DNA of 64,000 nt from Piscinibacter sp. XHJ-5. GTDB lineage: Bacteria > Pseudomonadota > Gammaproteobacteria > Burkholderiales > Burkholderiaceae_C. Shown piece after piece: positions 16,815-25,396 of this stretch (within the stretch, counting starts at the first letter, position 1; every line of letters begins with the position of its first letter). The position numbers and the translations under genes are program-made. The notes under the pieces were generated by a model. It was not told where the DNA came from and did no database searches. It was given only the letters and a program-made list of their open reading frames with translations. The DNA lies in assembly GCF_029855045.1 (NCBI RefSeq), contig NZ_CP123228.1, positions 6,584,203-6,648,202 on the forward strand, in the 5' to 3' direction.

Positions 16815-17843
16815 TCAGGACTTCTTGCCGGCCTTCAGGATCTGGTCGTAGGTGGCCCCGTCGTCGAAGTGCTCCTTCTGCGCCTTGCTCCAGCCGCCGA
16901 ACACCTCGTCGATGGTGAAGGTGTCGACCTTCGGGAAGTCCTTGGCGTACTTGGCCAGCAGCGGCGCGGAGCGCGGGCGCAGCTGGTGCCTGGCGGCGAT
17001 CTCCTGCGCCTCGTCGGACCACAGGTATTTCAGGTAGGCCTCGGCCTGCTTGCGCGTGCCCTTCTTGTCGACCACCTTGTCGATCACCGCCACCGGGTTC
17101 TCGGCCAGGATGCTCCACCTCGGGTAGACGACATCGAAGTCGCCTCCGAACTCCGCCTTGATGAGGTTGACCTCGCTCTCGAAGGTGGCCAGCGCGTCGC
17201 CGATGCCGCGCTGCGCAAACGTGGTGGTGGCGGCGCGGCCGCCGCCGTCGAAGACGGGCACGTTGGCGAAGATCTTCTGCACCAGCTCACGCGCCTGCGC
17301 CGGCGACTGCCCGGCCTTGATGGCGGCACCCCACGCAGCGACGTAGGTGTAGCGGCCGTTGCCGGTGATCTTGGGATTCGGGATGACCACGCTGACGCCC
17401 GGCCGTGCCAGGTCGGCCCAGTCCTTGATGCCCTTGGGGTTGCCCTTGCGCACCAGGATCACCGTGGTCGACGTGGTCGGGGCGCTGTTGTTGGGCAGCC
17501 GCTTCGCCCAGTCGGCGGCCAGCAGCTTGCCGCGCTCGGCGATGGCGTCGATGTCGTTCGACTGGTTCATCGTGACGACGTCGGCTTCCAGCCCGTCGAT
17601 CACGGCACGCGCCTGCTTGCTCGAGCCGCCATGCGACTGGTTGACCGTCAGGTCTTCGCCGGCTGTCGCCTTCCAGTGCTTGATGAAGGCGGCGTTGTAG
17701 TCCTTGTAGAACTCGCGCGCGACGTCGTAGCTGACGTTCAGCAGCGTCGGCCCCGCGGCATGCGCCGCAGGCACCGCCAGCGCGGCGAGCGGAAGGGCGA
17801 GGACGAGGGCGCGGCGCAGCGCGCGGTGGTCGACGAGGGGCAT
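16815..17843 (-). CDS. cysP: Periplasmic thiosulfate/sulfate-binding protein, CysP-like
   Basis: A 342-residue receptor with a cleavable signal peptide (ending near AAHAAG, residue 30). It starts [15 protein letters not shown]. Several stretches match E. coli CysP rather than Sbp: [10 protein letters not shown] (CysP has VTYNQVTDV), [19 protein letters not shown], and [13 protein letters not shown]. The C-terminus [13 protein letters not shown] is shared with Sbp. It is the receptor gene closest to cysT, as in the enterobacterial cysPUWA operon. Preference for thiosulfate over sulfate is inferred from these motifs. Confidence 0.85.
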   Translation of the reverse strand: MPLVDHRALRRALVLALPLAALAVPAAHAAGPTLLNVSYDVAREFYKDYNAAFIKHWKATAGEDLTVNQSHGGSSKQARAVIDGLEADVVTMNQSNDIDAIAERGKLLAADWAKRLPNNSAPTTSTTVILVRKGNPKGIKDWADLARPGVSVVIPNPKITGNGRYTYVAAWGAAIKAGQSPAQARELVQKIFANVPVFDGGGRAATTTFAQRGIGDALATFESEVNLIKAEFGGDFDVVYPRWSILAENPVAVIDKVVDKKGTRKQAEAYLKYLWSDEAQEIAARHQLRPRSAPLLAKYAKDFPKVDTFTIDEVFGGWSKAQKEHFDDGATYDQILKAGKKS

Positions 17844-17885
17844 GGGATTGGGGCCGGAAGGCGGCCGGGAGAAATCGAGCCGTGC

Positions 17886-17962
17886 ATCGTAGGCAAGACA
17901 CGGCCTGCGATGAAGGACTGATTTCTTCGTTTCTTATGAGGAAAACGAATGTTCGGATTCCG
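17886..17962 (-). promoter_or_regulatory. Probable cysP promoter region
   Basis: On the minus strand a TACGAT -10-like hexamer (17886-17891) lies 43 bases upstream of the cysP start; the same TACGATGC string occurs upstream of sbp. Further upstream ATTCGT (17945-17950) and CGGAATCCGAAC (17951-17962) loosely resemble the two-part element found before sbp and mop. CysB control is inferred. Confidence 0.4.
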
Positions 17963-17982
17963 CTGCCACGCCCTGTCCCGGC

Positions 17983-18984
17983 CTATTTGCCGTAGATCTT
18001 GTCGAACACGCCGCCGTCGGCGAAGTGCGTCTTCTGCGCCTTGGACCAGCCGCCGAAGACCTGGTCGATGGTGAACAGGCTCACCTTCGGGAACTGCTTG
18101 GCGTACTTGGCCGCCGCCGCGGCGTCGATGGGGCGGTAGTAGTTCTGCCCCGCGATGTCCTGGCCCTCCGCCGAGTACAGGTACTCGAGGTAGGCGGTGG
18201 CGACAGCGCGGGTGCCCTTGCGGTCGACCACCTTGTCGACCACCGCCACCGGCGGCTCGGCCAGGATGGACACCGACGGCGCGACGACGTCGAACTTGTC
18301 CGGACCCAGCTCCTTCAGCGCCAGCAGCGCCTCGTTCTCCCAGGCGATCAGCACGTCGCCGATGCCGCGCTCGACGAAGGTGGTGGTCGCGCCGCGCGCG
18401 CCGGAGTCGAGCACCGGCACGTTCTTGTAGACGCTGGCCACGAACTCCTGCGCCTTCGCGTCGCTGCCGAACTTCTTCTGGGCATAGCCCCAGGCGGCGA
18501 GGTAGTTCCAGCGCGCCCCGCCCGAGGTCTTCGGGTTGGGGGTGATGACGCCGACTCCCGGCTTGGCCAGGTCGTCCCAGTCCTTGATGCCTTTCGGATT
18601 GCCCTTGCGCACCAGGAACACGATGGTCGAGGTGTAGGGGGCGCTGTTGTGCTGCAGGCGCTTCTGCCAATCCGGCGCGAGCAGCCTGCCCTTCTCGGCG
18701 ATCTCGTCGATGTCGTAGGCGAGCGCGAGAGTCACCACGTCGGCGTCGAGGCCGTCGATCACCGAGCGGGCCTGCTTGCCCGAGCCGCCATGCGAGGTCT
18801 TCACGACCACGTTGTCGCCGGTCTTGGCCTTCCAGTGCTTGGCGAAAGCCTTGTTGAAGTCCTGGTAGAGCTCGCGGGTCGGGTCGTACGAGACGTTCAG
18901 CAAGGTGACGTCCTTGGCGAGCGCCGCGCCGGCAGCGGCGGCGAGGGCCAGGGTCAGCAGCGAGGAGCGGATGAGGCGGGTCAT
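17983..18984 (-). CDS. sbp: Periplasmic sulfate-binding protein, Sbp type
   Basis: A 333-residue receptor with a signal peptide ending near AGAALAK (about residue 24). It matches E. coli Sbp over its whole length: [58 protein letters not shown] and [17 protein letters not shown]. Sbp brings sulfate to the CysTWA permease. Together with CysP-like it gives the permease two receptors of different specificity. The gap of 139 bases to cysP contains promoter-like sequence, so sbp may be separately controlled. Confidence 0.92.
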   Translation of the reverse strand: MTRLIRSSLLTLALAAAAGAALAKDVTLLNVSYDPTRELYQDFNKAFAKHWKAKTGDNVVVKTSHGGSGKQARSVIDGLDADVVTLALAYDIDEIAEKGRLLAPDWQKRLQHNSAPYTSTIVFLVRKGNPKGIKDWDDLAKPGVGVITPNPKTSGGARWNYLAAWGYAQKKFGSDAKAQEFVASVYKNVPVLDSGARGATTTFVERGIGDVLIAWENEALLALKELGPDKFDVVAPSVSILAEPPVAVVDKVVDRKGTRAVATAYLEYLYSAEGQDIAGQNYYRPIDAAAAAKYAKQFPKVSLFTIDQVFGGWSKAQKTHFADGGVFDKIYGK

Positions 18985-19017
18985 GGAAAGGGATCCTGGT
19001 TCGAAAGGCTGGAGCGC

Positions 19018-19080
19018 ATCGTAGGAAGGAGCGCGGGGCGCCCGAACGAATCAAACTGCGATTGCTTATTCGGTTTGCGA
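19018..19080 (-). promoter_or_regulatory. Two-part element and -10 upstream of sbp
   Basis: On the + strand CGAACGAAT (19043-19051) and ATTCGGTTTGCG (19068-19079) flank a 16-base spacer. The proximal part begins 59 bases upstream of the sbp start codon. A TACGAT-like -10 (19018-19023, read on the minus strand) sits between. The same two words occur at the same distance before the mop gene at 19690. Confidence 0.5.
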
Positions 19081-19094
19081 GCAACGCCGGCCCG

Positions 19095-19685
19095 TCACAC
19101 CGCGAAGGAGAACTCCAGAATGCCGGCTCTCTGTGGACGGCGTGCGCGCTCGACCCTCCGGATCAGCGATTGCGTGATCTGCAGCGCGCGCGGCAGCGGC
19201 CCGAAGCCGGCATCGACGTTGATGTGGCCCACGTCGCCGAGGTTGATGCAGCGTGCGCCCCAGCGGGCGGCCCACGCGGCGGCGTCGGCTGCCGGCATCC
19301 AGGGGTCGGTGTCGCTGGACAGCAGCGTGGCAGGCACGCCCAGCCGGCGCTGCGGCACGACCTCGCCGAGACCGAAGCGCGCCGGCGCGGCCGGCGCGAC
19401 GAACAAGGCACCGGCAATCCCGCCTTCGTCGCGCCGCGGGCGCTGCGCCAGGTGGTGTGCCAGCGCCAGGCAGCCGAAGCTGTGCGCGACGGCGATCCAC
19501 GGCGTGTCCGGATCACGGGCCGCCGCCTCGCCGATGCGTCGCGACCAGCGCAGCAGGTCGGGGTCGGACCAGTCGTCCTGCTGCACGCGCACCGCGTTGC
19601 GCCAGTGCGCCTGCAGCCAGGTCTGCCAGTGCGCCGGGCCGCTGCCGTGCAGGCCCGGGACGATCAGCACGCGGGCGGGCTTCAC
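19095..19685 (-). CDS. RBBP9/YdeN-family alpha/beta hydrolase
   Basis: A 196-residue small hydrolase of the RBBP9/YdeN (DUF452-like) serine hydrolase family. The family start VLIVPGLHGSGPAHWQTWLQ, the nucleophile elbow VAHSFGC (Ser in G/A-H-S-F-G) and the His in DVGHINVDAGFG are all visible. The Asp is likely in SSDTDPWMP. The start is a GTG at 19685, 4 bases after the mop stop, so the two genes form one unit. Natural substrates of this family are mostly unknown. Confidence 0.85.
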   Translation of the reverse strand: MKPARVLIVPGLHGSGPAHWQTWLQAHWRNAVRVQQDDWSDPDLLRWSRRIGEAAARDPDTPWIAVAHSFGCLALAHHLAQRPRRDEGGIAGALFVAPAAPARFGLGEVVPQRRLGVPATLLSSDTDPWMPAADAAAWAARWGARCINLGDVGHINVDAGFGPLPRALQITQSLIRRVERARRPQRAGILEFSFAV

Positions 19686-19689
19686 GGCA

Positions 19690-19911
19690 TCACAGGGTCG
19701 CGATCGACACTTCGGTCGACTTGACCAGCGCGATCACCGGCTTGCCGACGGCAAGTCCGAGCTCCTTCACCGACCGCGTGGTGATGACCGAGGTGACGAT
19801 GAGGCCCGCGGGCGTCTCGACGTCGATCTCGGAGACCACCGGTCCTTCGATGATCTCCTTGACGCGGCCGCGGAACTGGTTGCGGACGTTGATGGCGGTG
19901 ATGGTGCTCAT
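19690..19911 (-). CDS. mop: TOBE/Mop-domain molybdate-binding protein (molbindin)
   Basis: A 73-residue protein made of one TOBE/Mop domain: SARNQF-like start VRNQFRGRVKEIIEGPVVSE, then VITTRSVKELGLAVGKPV and VKSTEVSI. Such stand-alone molbindins assemble into hexamers that store molybdate or tungstate in the cytoplasm. Sulfate and molybdate use related anion permeases, and this gene's upstream element matches that of sbp, hinting at linked control. It is co-transcribed with the small hydrolase. The symbol is used in the family sense. Confidence 0.85.
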   Translation of the reverse strand: MSTITAINVRNQFRGRVKEIIEGPVVSEIDVETPAGLIVTSVITTRSVKELGLAVGKPVIALVKSTEVSIATL

Positions 19912-19969
19912 GGCGGCTCCTGGGCGTTGGACGAGGCACCACCTTAGCGAGGCCGACCGCCCCGGCGAA

Positions 19970-20002
19970 CGAACGAATGCGCCTGCGCAAATTCGGTTTG
20001 CG
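19970..20002 (-). promoter_or_regulatory. Two-part element upstream of mop, matching the one before sbp
   Basis: CGAACGAAT (19970-19978) and ATTCGGTTTGCG (19991-20002), a spacer of 12 bases instead of 16. As with sbp, the proximal word begins exactly 59 bases upstream of the start codon. Co-regulation, perhaps by CysB, is inferred. Confidence 0.5.
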
Positions 20003-20054
20003 CATGATCGCCGCGCGGCGGCTCCCGCCAGCTTTCAGGGCGAGGGGGTGGGGA

Positions 20055-22691
20055 TCACTCCGGCCGAAACCCGGTCGCGTACCGCGCCTTCACCGCCGCG
20101 CGCAAGCGGATGTCCTCCGCTTCGCGCGCGGCCTGCACATCGCCGTCCGGTCCCATCGCCCGCCGCTGGTCCTCGACCAGGCGTGCGGCCTGCGCCTCGT
20201 CGTTGAAGCCGGCCGCGGCCCTGGGCAGCAGCGCGGTGCGGCTCGTCGTGCCGGCCAGCGCGGCCCAGCGCGCCCAATGGGCCACCGACCAACGGTACGC
20301 CAGCTCGCCGAACGGCGACTCCAGCGCCATGTAGCCCGGCACGGCGGAGGCCACGTTGCCCGGCGCCGCCGAGCCCTTCAGGCAGGCGGCGAGCAGCTCG
20401 TCGGCACGCGCCGCGTCGCGACCTGCCGCCAGCGAGCGCGCGAACAGCTGCCGGTCCTCTTCCGCTTCGGTCCGCCCGAGCCGCGCCAGCAGCCGGTCGA
20501 AATGGACGCGGTCGGCATGGCGGCCGACGGCGCCGATCACCGCGGCCCGGATGGAAGCCGGCAGCGCGCCGCGGCCCGCCTCGTCGCGGTCGAAGCGGCG
20601 CACGGCCTCGGTGACCACCGCCGGATCGTCGAAACGCGCGAGAAGGGTGATCAGCCCCGCGCGCAACTGGAGGGTCTGCGCGTCATCGTCGGCCCGCGGC
20701 TCCCACCCGAGCCGCGCCAGCTGCGGCGCGAGCAGCGAGCGGGCGTAGGCGTGCAAGGCGGGTTGCGCCGCCGTGCCGGCAAAGACGCGGTCGAGAAGCT
20801 CGAGCTGCGCGCCGGCGACCTGCCACAGCGCCGTGCGGCCGGCCCCCTGCACCTGCGGCAATGCCGAGAGCAGCCGCAGGTAGGGCGGCATCGCGACCTC
20901 GCCCGCCTGCAGCAGCGCGAAGGTGTCGCTGAGCAGCGTGACGCGGTCGACCGGCGCCAGCGCAGCGAAGCGCGCCGTCAGCGTATCGAGCTGCGCCGGC
21001 TCGTAGGCGACGCGGTAGAAGCCGATCCCGCCGGCGTTGGCGAGGACCGGCCCGTCGTCGCAGCCGCCCAGCTCCACGGCCGCCTGCGGCTGCGACAGCA
21101 GCACGGTGCTCGAATGGCGCCCCTGCAGCAGACGCACCGGGATATGCCAGCGCTGCGCCGGCAGCGGCGCGGACGACGTGCTGAAGCGCGATTGCGCCAG
21201 CGTGACGCGCGTGCGCCCGGCCTCGCAGGCCGTGCTCACCTGCACCCGCGGAAAGCCGGACTGGTCGGTCCAGCTGGAAGTCACGGCGAGCACGTCACGC
21301 CCCGACGCCTGCGCCATGTGGTGCCACAGGTCGCCGGCGGTCGCATTGGAGAGCCGGCGCTCCTTCATGTACGACGCGAGCCCGCGCTGGAACACGTCGG
21401 GTCCGATCCATTGCTCCAGCATCCCCAGCACCGCGCCGCCCTTGGCGTAGGTGATGCCGTCGAAGACGTCCCACACCGCCGTCTCGCTGACCGGCCCCGA
21501 GCGGATCGGGCGGGTCGCCGCGCCGGCGTCCTGCGCCATCGCCTGATCGACCGGCACGCGCCGCTGCAGCGGCACCTCCCAGGCCGGATTGAAGCGGTCC
21601 ATCGCCTTGTCCTGCATCCAGGTGGCGAAGGCCTCGTTGAGCCAGATCTCCTCCCACGATGCGGCGGTGACGAGGTTGCCGAACCACTGGTGGGCGATCT
21701 CGTGCGCCACGGTCGCATAGACGTCGCGCTGCGTGTCCGGGCTGCTGCTCTTCGGATCGAACAGCAGCATGTCCTCGGCATAGGAAATGAGCCCCCAGTC
21801 CTCCATCGCGCCCCAGCGCGTGCTCGGCACGGCGAGCTGGTCGAGCTTGGGCAGCGCGAACGGCACGCCGAAGTACGCGCTGTAGTAGGGCAGCAGCTCC
21901 TTCGATGCCTGCATCGCGTACCGCGCCTGCGGGCGCCGCCCCGGGGCGGTCAGCAAACGCAGCGGCACGCCGGCAGCCCGGCCGGTCAGCACGTCGAAGC
22001 GGCCGACCGCCACGCTCACCAGGTAGGTGGGCATCGGCGGGGTGGTCTTGAAGCGATGCACCGCGCTGCCTCCTTCCAGGCGGCGGCTGGCCCGCGGCAT
22101 GTTGGAGACCACCTCGAAGCCGCCCGGCGCGCGCACCCGGATGTCGAAGGCCGCCCGGAACGCCGGCTCGTCGAAGGCCGGGAACACGGTGCGCGCATAG
22201 ATCGCCTCGAGCTGGGTGGCCAGCATGAGCTGCCTGCCCTGAGGGCCGTGCGGCGCGCGGTACAGGCCGTCGCCATACGCGCGCACCTTGCCGGAATAGT
22301 CGATCTCGAGCCGGTACTCGCCCGCCGTGATGACCTGCCCGTCTTGCGGCGCCAGGCGCCACATCTGCGCAGCCGGCTGGGGCGTGATGGCGAGCTCGCG
22401 CGGGGCCGCCGCCGACACGAGGCGCGCCCTGCCCGCGGCGAGTTCGTGCGCGTGAAGCTCGATCGCGGCCATCGGCTCGCGCACGCGCAGCGCGATCGCG
22501 ACGCGGCCCTCGAACCGGTCGCGCGCCGGGTCGAGGTGGAGCGTCAGCGTGTAGTGTGACGGGACGACCTGCTTGGAGAGCCGCCCCGGGGTGGTGTCGA
22601 ACTGGAATCGCGCCTGCGCCGACGCCGCCGCTGCCGCGGCGAGCGCGAAAGCGGCAACCAGCGCCACGGCAAGGCGCCGCCGCATGCTCAT
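20055..22691 (-). CDS. M1-family zinc aminopeptidase, secreted
   Basis: An 878-residue gluzincin aminopeptidase. A signal peptide covers residues 1-26 (ending ASAQA). The zinc site is complete: HEIAH at 330-334 and the third ligand Glu353 in LNEAFATW. The substrate-binding motif is GAMED (294-298) where most M1 enzymes have GAMEN. The C-terminal half carries the ERAP1-like helical domain (from about 545). The enzyme should remove N-terminal residues from peptides in the periplasm or outside. It is a single gene; its promoter must lie in the 79 bases before the methyltransferase stop or further upstream. Confidence 0.92.
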   Translation of the reverse strand: MSMRRRLAVALVAAFALAAAAAASAQARFQFDTTPGRLSKQVVPSHYTLTLHLDPARDRFEGRVAIALRVREPMAAIELHAHELAAGRARLVSAAAPRELAITPQPAAQMWRLAPQDGQVITAGEYRLEIDYSGKVRAYGDGLYRAPHGPQGRQLMLATQLEAIYARTVFPAFDEPAFRAAFDIRVRAPGGFEVVSNMPRASRRLEGGSAVHRFKTTPPMPTYLVSVAVGRFDVLTGRAAGVPLRLLTAPGRRPQARYAMQASKELLPYYSAYFGVPFALPKLDQLAVPSTRWGAMEDWGLISYAEDMLLFDPKSSSPDTQRDVYATVAHEIAHQWFGNLVTAASWEEIWLNEAFATWMQDKAMDRFNPAWEVPLQRRVPVDQAMAQDAGAATRPIRSGPVSETAVWDVFDGITYAKGGAVLGMLEQWIGPDVFQRGLASYMKERRLSNATAGDLWHHMAQASGRDVLAVTSSWTDQSGFPRVQVSTACEAGRTRVTLAQSRFSTSSAPLPAQRWHIPVRLLQGRHSSTVLLSQPQAAVELGGCDDGPVLANAGGIGFYRVAYEPAQLDTLTARFAALAPVDRVTLLSDTFALLQAGEVAMPPYLRLLSALPQVQGAGRTALWQVAGAQLELLDRVFAGTAAQPALHAYARSLLAPQLARLGWEPRADDDAQTLQLRAGLITLLARFDDPAVVTEAVRRFDRDEAGRGALPASIRAAVIGAVGRHADRVHFDRLLARLGRTEAEEDRQLFARSLAAGRDAARADELLAACLKGSAAPGNVASAVPGYMALESPFGELAYRWSVAHWARWAALAGTTSRTALLPRAAAGFNDEAQAARLVEDQRRAMGPDGDVQAAREAEDIRLRAAVKARYATGFRPE

Positions 22692-22770
22692 CGTCCTGGT
22701 CTCCCCTGTGTGGTGGGCGCGGCGTGGGCTGTGTCGCCCGGTCGCGCCTGCGGGCCCGACTGTAGCCGGT

Positions 22771-23829
22771 CTAGACCACTTTCGTCGCCAGGAAGGCCAA
22801 GCCCGGCGTGAGATGCTTGACGAGCGGCGCGGGCACGCACTGCATCAGCAGCCGCACGCCGCGCCCTTCGCCCTGCACGAAGTCGGGACGACGCCGCGCG
22901 GCGCGCACGGACGCGGCATCGGTGGGCACGTAGTCCTTCGGGAAGCGCATCTCGGGGGCGGCCCAGTACGACGTGAGCCGCGCGAAGCCGGCCTCGCGCA
23001 GCAGCGCCGCCAGTGCCCGGTGCGAATGAAGCATCCCGCCCGGCCGCGCATGGCCGCGCCGGCGCAGCAGCCAGCGCCACAGCGAACGAGGCAGCGCGCT
23101 GCCGAAGCGCATGCTGTGCGAGTGCTCGTCGGCTTTGCCGATCAGGTACCGGATGGCGAAGCGGTTCTTGGTCGACAGGTACAGCGACCCGCCCGGCCGC
23201 AGCACGCGCGCCATCTCGGCGAGCAGCCGGCGTTGCACGTCGACCTCGCGCTCCTCGGGGCAGCGCGATGCGCACCATTCGAACACCAGGTTCAGGACCA
23301 CCACGTCGAAGCTGGCATCGGGGTACGGCAGGCGGCAGTCGTCGCCGCCGGCGGCGACCCGCACGTTGGCGTAGCCCTGCTGAGCGCAGCGCTGGGCCAC
23401 GAACTCCGCCTGGCCCGAGACCACCTCGAGCGCGGACACCGAACGGGCGCGCCGCGCCAGCAGCGGCGTGAACTGTCCCAGGCCAGGGCCGATCTCCAGC
23501 ACGTCGCTCGCCGGCGTGATCGGCAGCAGGTCGATGAACGACGCTCGCTCCGGCTGCGTCACGTAGTCGACCATGCCGGGTTCGCCGCGGTACACGCTGC
23601 GCAAGGCAGCCTCCCAGCCGTCGCGGCGAGCAAGCTCGTTGAGCCGCGCGAGCTTGCGGCGCCCGACGTCGCTCTCGGCCGAGCCGAAGCGCAGGAACTG
23701 CGGGATGCCGCCTTGCAGCGGGTAGCTGGGACCGCCCGGCGCGCCGCGCAGCGCATCGCCCTCGCCGTGCAGCGGCAGGTGCGTCAGCGGGCAGGCATAG
23801 GGCCGTTCGAGCAGGGAGTCATGGGCCAT
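22771..23829 (-). CDS. Class I methyltransferase with Trm112-like N-terminus
   Basis: A 352-residue SAM-dependent methyltransferase. The first 60 residues (YACPLTHLPLHGEGDALRG, then YPLQGGIPQFLRFG) resemble the small Trm112/UPF0434 domain often fused to sugar or lipid methyltransferases. Motif I is EIGPGLGQFTPLL, followed by the acidic strand-2 loop and DASFDVVVLNLVFEW. The C-terminal part resembles methyltransferases of cell-surface polysaccharide loci. It begins 25 bases downstream of an APH-like kinase gene, so the two are probably co-transcribed. Substrate unknown. Confidence 0.82.
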   Translation of the reverse strand: MAHDSLLERPYACPLTHLPLHGEGDALRGAPGGPSYPLQGGIPQFLRFGSAESDVGRRKLARLNELARRDGWEAALRSVYRGEPGMVDYVTQPERASFIDLLPITPASDVLEIGPGLGQFTPLLARRARSVSALEVVSGQAEFVAQRCAQQGYANVRVAAGGDDCRLPYPDASFDVVVLNLVFEWCASRCPEEREVDVQRRLLAEMARVLRPGGSLYLSTKNRFAIRYLIGKADEHSHSMRFGSALPRSLWRWLLRRRGHARPGGMLHSHRALAALLREAGFARLTSYWAAPEMRFPKDYVPTDAASVRAARRRPDFVQGEGRGVRLLMQCVPAPLVKHLTPGLAFLATKVV

Positions 23830-23854
23830 CGGAGTCGGGTCCTTTGTCGTCGTG

Positions 23855-24820
23855 TCAGAAGGCTTGGCGCAGCGTCGCATGGCACGCGTCGGCCATCTGC
23901 GCGAAGCGCTGCATCGGAAAGTGCTCGAGCTGCATCGCCATGCGGCCCAGCGCGGCCAGCAGGCAGCCCGCGGCATCGTCGCGGCCGCACTCCAGCAAGG
24001 CGCAGTGACGCTCGAACTCGCGGGCGAGCGCGGCGCGGCGCGGGCGCATCGACTGCGCCAGTCGCACGAGGTCGAAAAACGCGTAGCCGCAGGAATCGGA
24101 GCCGGGCCAGTCGATGACGATGAAGCGCTCGCGCCATGCCACCGCATCGGCCAGGCCGGTGGCCGGGCGCAACAGCACGTTGCCTTTCCACAGGTCGCCG
24201 TGCATCAGCACCGTGCGCGGCCACCAGCCGCCTTGCTGAAGCCGCTCGGCCGCGCGCTGCGCGTCGTCGCGCACGGCGGCGGTGACCGCGTCGAGCGCGG
24301 CCAGCCGCTGCAGCGGCTGCACGAAACGCCACTCGAGCTCGTCGTCCTGGATCGGCCGCAGCGTGGCCTGGTTGACGGTGAACAGCCAGTCGAACAGCGC
24401 GGGGCTGAGCGCCTGGCGCTGCACGCGCCACGCCAGCCCGCCCGCGGCAAGTTCGCGGCAGTGCGGCAGCACGGCGTAGCTCAGCGCGCCGATGCGCCCC
24501 AGCGCCAGCGGATCCAGGATGTGCCGCGAAGCGCGCAGCGGCAGCGAGGCCTTGGAGCGCCTCGCGCGGTCCATCGCGCGCTGCACCATGTCCGGCGCCT
24601 CGGGCGGGGCGCACAGGATGACCGCGCGAGGCCGGCCGGCGGCATCCGTCACGCTCAGCACGCAGCAGGCATCGGGTCGCGGCACGACGTGGCCGAGCGG
24701 CGCCATGCGCAGTTCGCCGGGGCGCGCGTGCAGCAGGGCAGCGACCCGATCGCCGAGCTGATCGGCCAGGGCCTCGCAGCCGATCGGCTCGGTCGCATTG
24801 GCGCTCGCCATCTGGGCCAT
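23855..24820 (-). CDS. APH/choline-kinase-like phosphotransferase
   Basis: A 321-residue protein starting at the ATG at 24820 (or 24811); the longer frame upstream is non-coding in character. The kinase-fold catalytic loop is LMHGDLWKGNVLL, with the Asp and Asn of Brenner's motif. The metal-binding motif is VIDWPGSD in place of the common IDF/IDW. This family phosphorylates aminoglycosides, choline, homoserine or sugars; resistance is not implied. The gene starts a two-gene unit with the methyltransferase, which points to modification of a surface or lipid-linked molecule, by inference. Confidence 0.75.
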   Translation of the reverse strand: MAQMASANATEPIGCEALADQLGDRVAALLHARPGELRMAPLGHVVPRPDACCVLSVTDAAGRPRAVILCAPPEAPDMVQRAMDRARRSKASLPLRASRHILDPLALGRIGALSYAVLPHCRELAAGGLAWRVQRQALSPALFDWLFTVNQATLRPIQDDELEWRFVQPLQRLAALDAVTAAVRDDAQRAAERLQQGGWWPRTVLMHGDLWKGNVLLRPATGLADAVAWRERFIVIDWPGSDSCGYAFFDLVRLAQSMRPRRAALAREFERHCALLECGRDDAAGCLLAALGRMAMQLEHFPMQRFAQMADACHATLRQAF

Positions 24821-24910
24821 TCGGCGGCGCCTCACGCCTGCCGCATCGGAAAAGCCGTCGGCACGGTTGTCATCATCCGGTCGCAATCGCCCCCTACAAC
24901 GGTCCGCCTC

Positions 24911-25174
24911 ATGGTCCTCCTCCAACCGATGCTCATCAATGCCCGCGCGCTGCTCGAAGCGTTGTTCCTGCGCCGGCGCGCGGCCGACGAGACGGCCGCC
25001 ACGGCGCAGCGCGGCGGTTCGGATTCCACCACGCCGGGGCCGGGCGCGTCGGAGCATCCGGCAAATGGCGTGCCCGAGGAGTGCGCTGCGCCGCCATCGG
25101 ATCGCTGTCTGCAGGCCGCACTCGTGATGCGGCGGGTGCGTCACTTCGAACAGGACGTCGGCCGCGGCGCGTAG
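24911..25174 (+). CDS. Possible small hypothetical protein, 87 residues
   Basis: An open frame beginning MVLLQPMLINARALLEALFL and then turning hydrophilic and low-complexity. About 83 percent of third positions are G or C, which is coding-like and higher than nearby intergenic DNA. No Shine-Dalgarno is evident before the ATG and no domain is recognised. It is the only plausible gene in the 576 bases between the kinase and the dienelactone hydrolase genes. It could equally be noncoding upstream DNA. Confidence 0.35.
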   Translation: MVLLQPMLINARALLEALFLRRRAADETAATAQRGGSDSTTPGPGASEHPANGVPEECAAPPSDRCLQAALVMRRVRHFEQDVGRGA

Positions 25175-25396
25175 GCAGGCCGCCGACCCTCGAAGTCGGC
25201 GCTGATGACAAGAGGCACGGGTTGCGCTGCTGCATTGACCCCGCTTGCCAATGCCATTCGTGGGACATCACTTTGCACTCGAGAAGCGCCGCCGGGAGAA
25301 GCGCGCTGCGATGATCCCCACATCGCTTGCCGTGGCCCGGACCCGCGCGTGCCAGGTGCGTGCACGGGCAAGCCCCTTCAGTCCCATACACCGACC
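25175..25396. other. Intergenic region upstream of the dienelactone hydrolase
   Basis: 222 bases with no gene or repeat that I can support. It must hold the promoter of the hydrolase gene, but no convincing -35/-10 pair was found. Confidence 0.4.

Noticed and set aside
23855..24820. Aminoglycoside resistance gene
   Set aside because: The kinase fold is shared with choline, homoserine and sugar kinases; the motifs differ from known resistance enzymes and the neighbours suggest metabolism.
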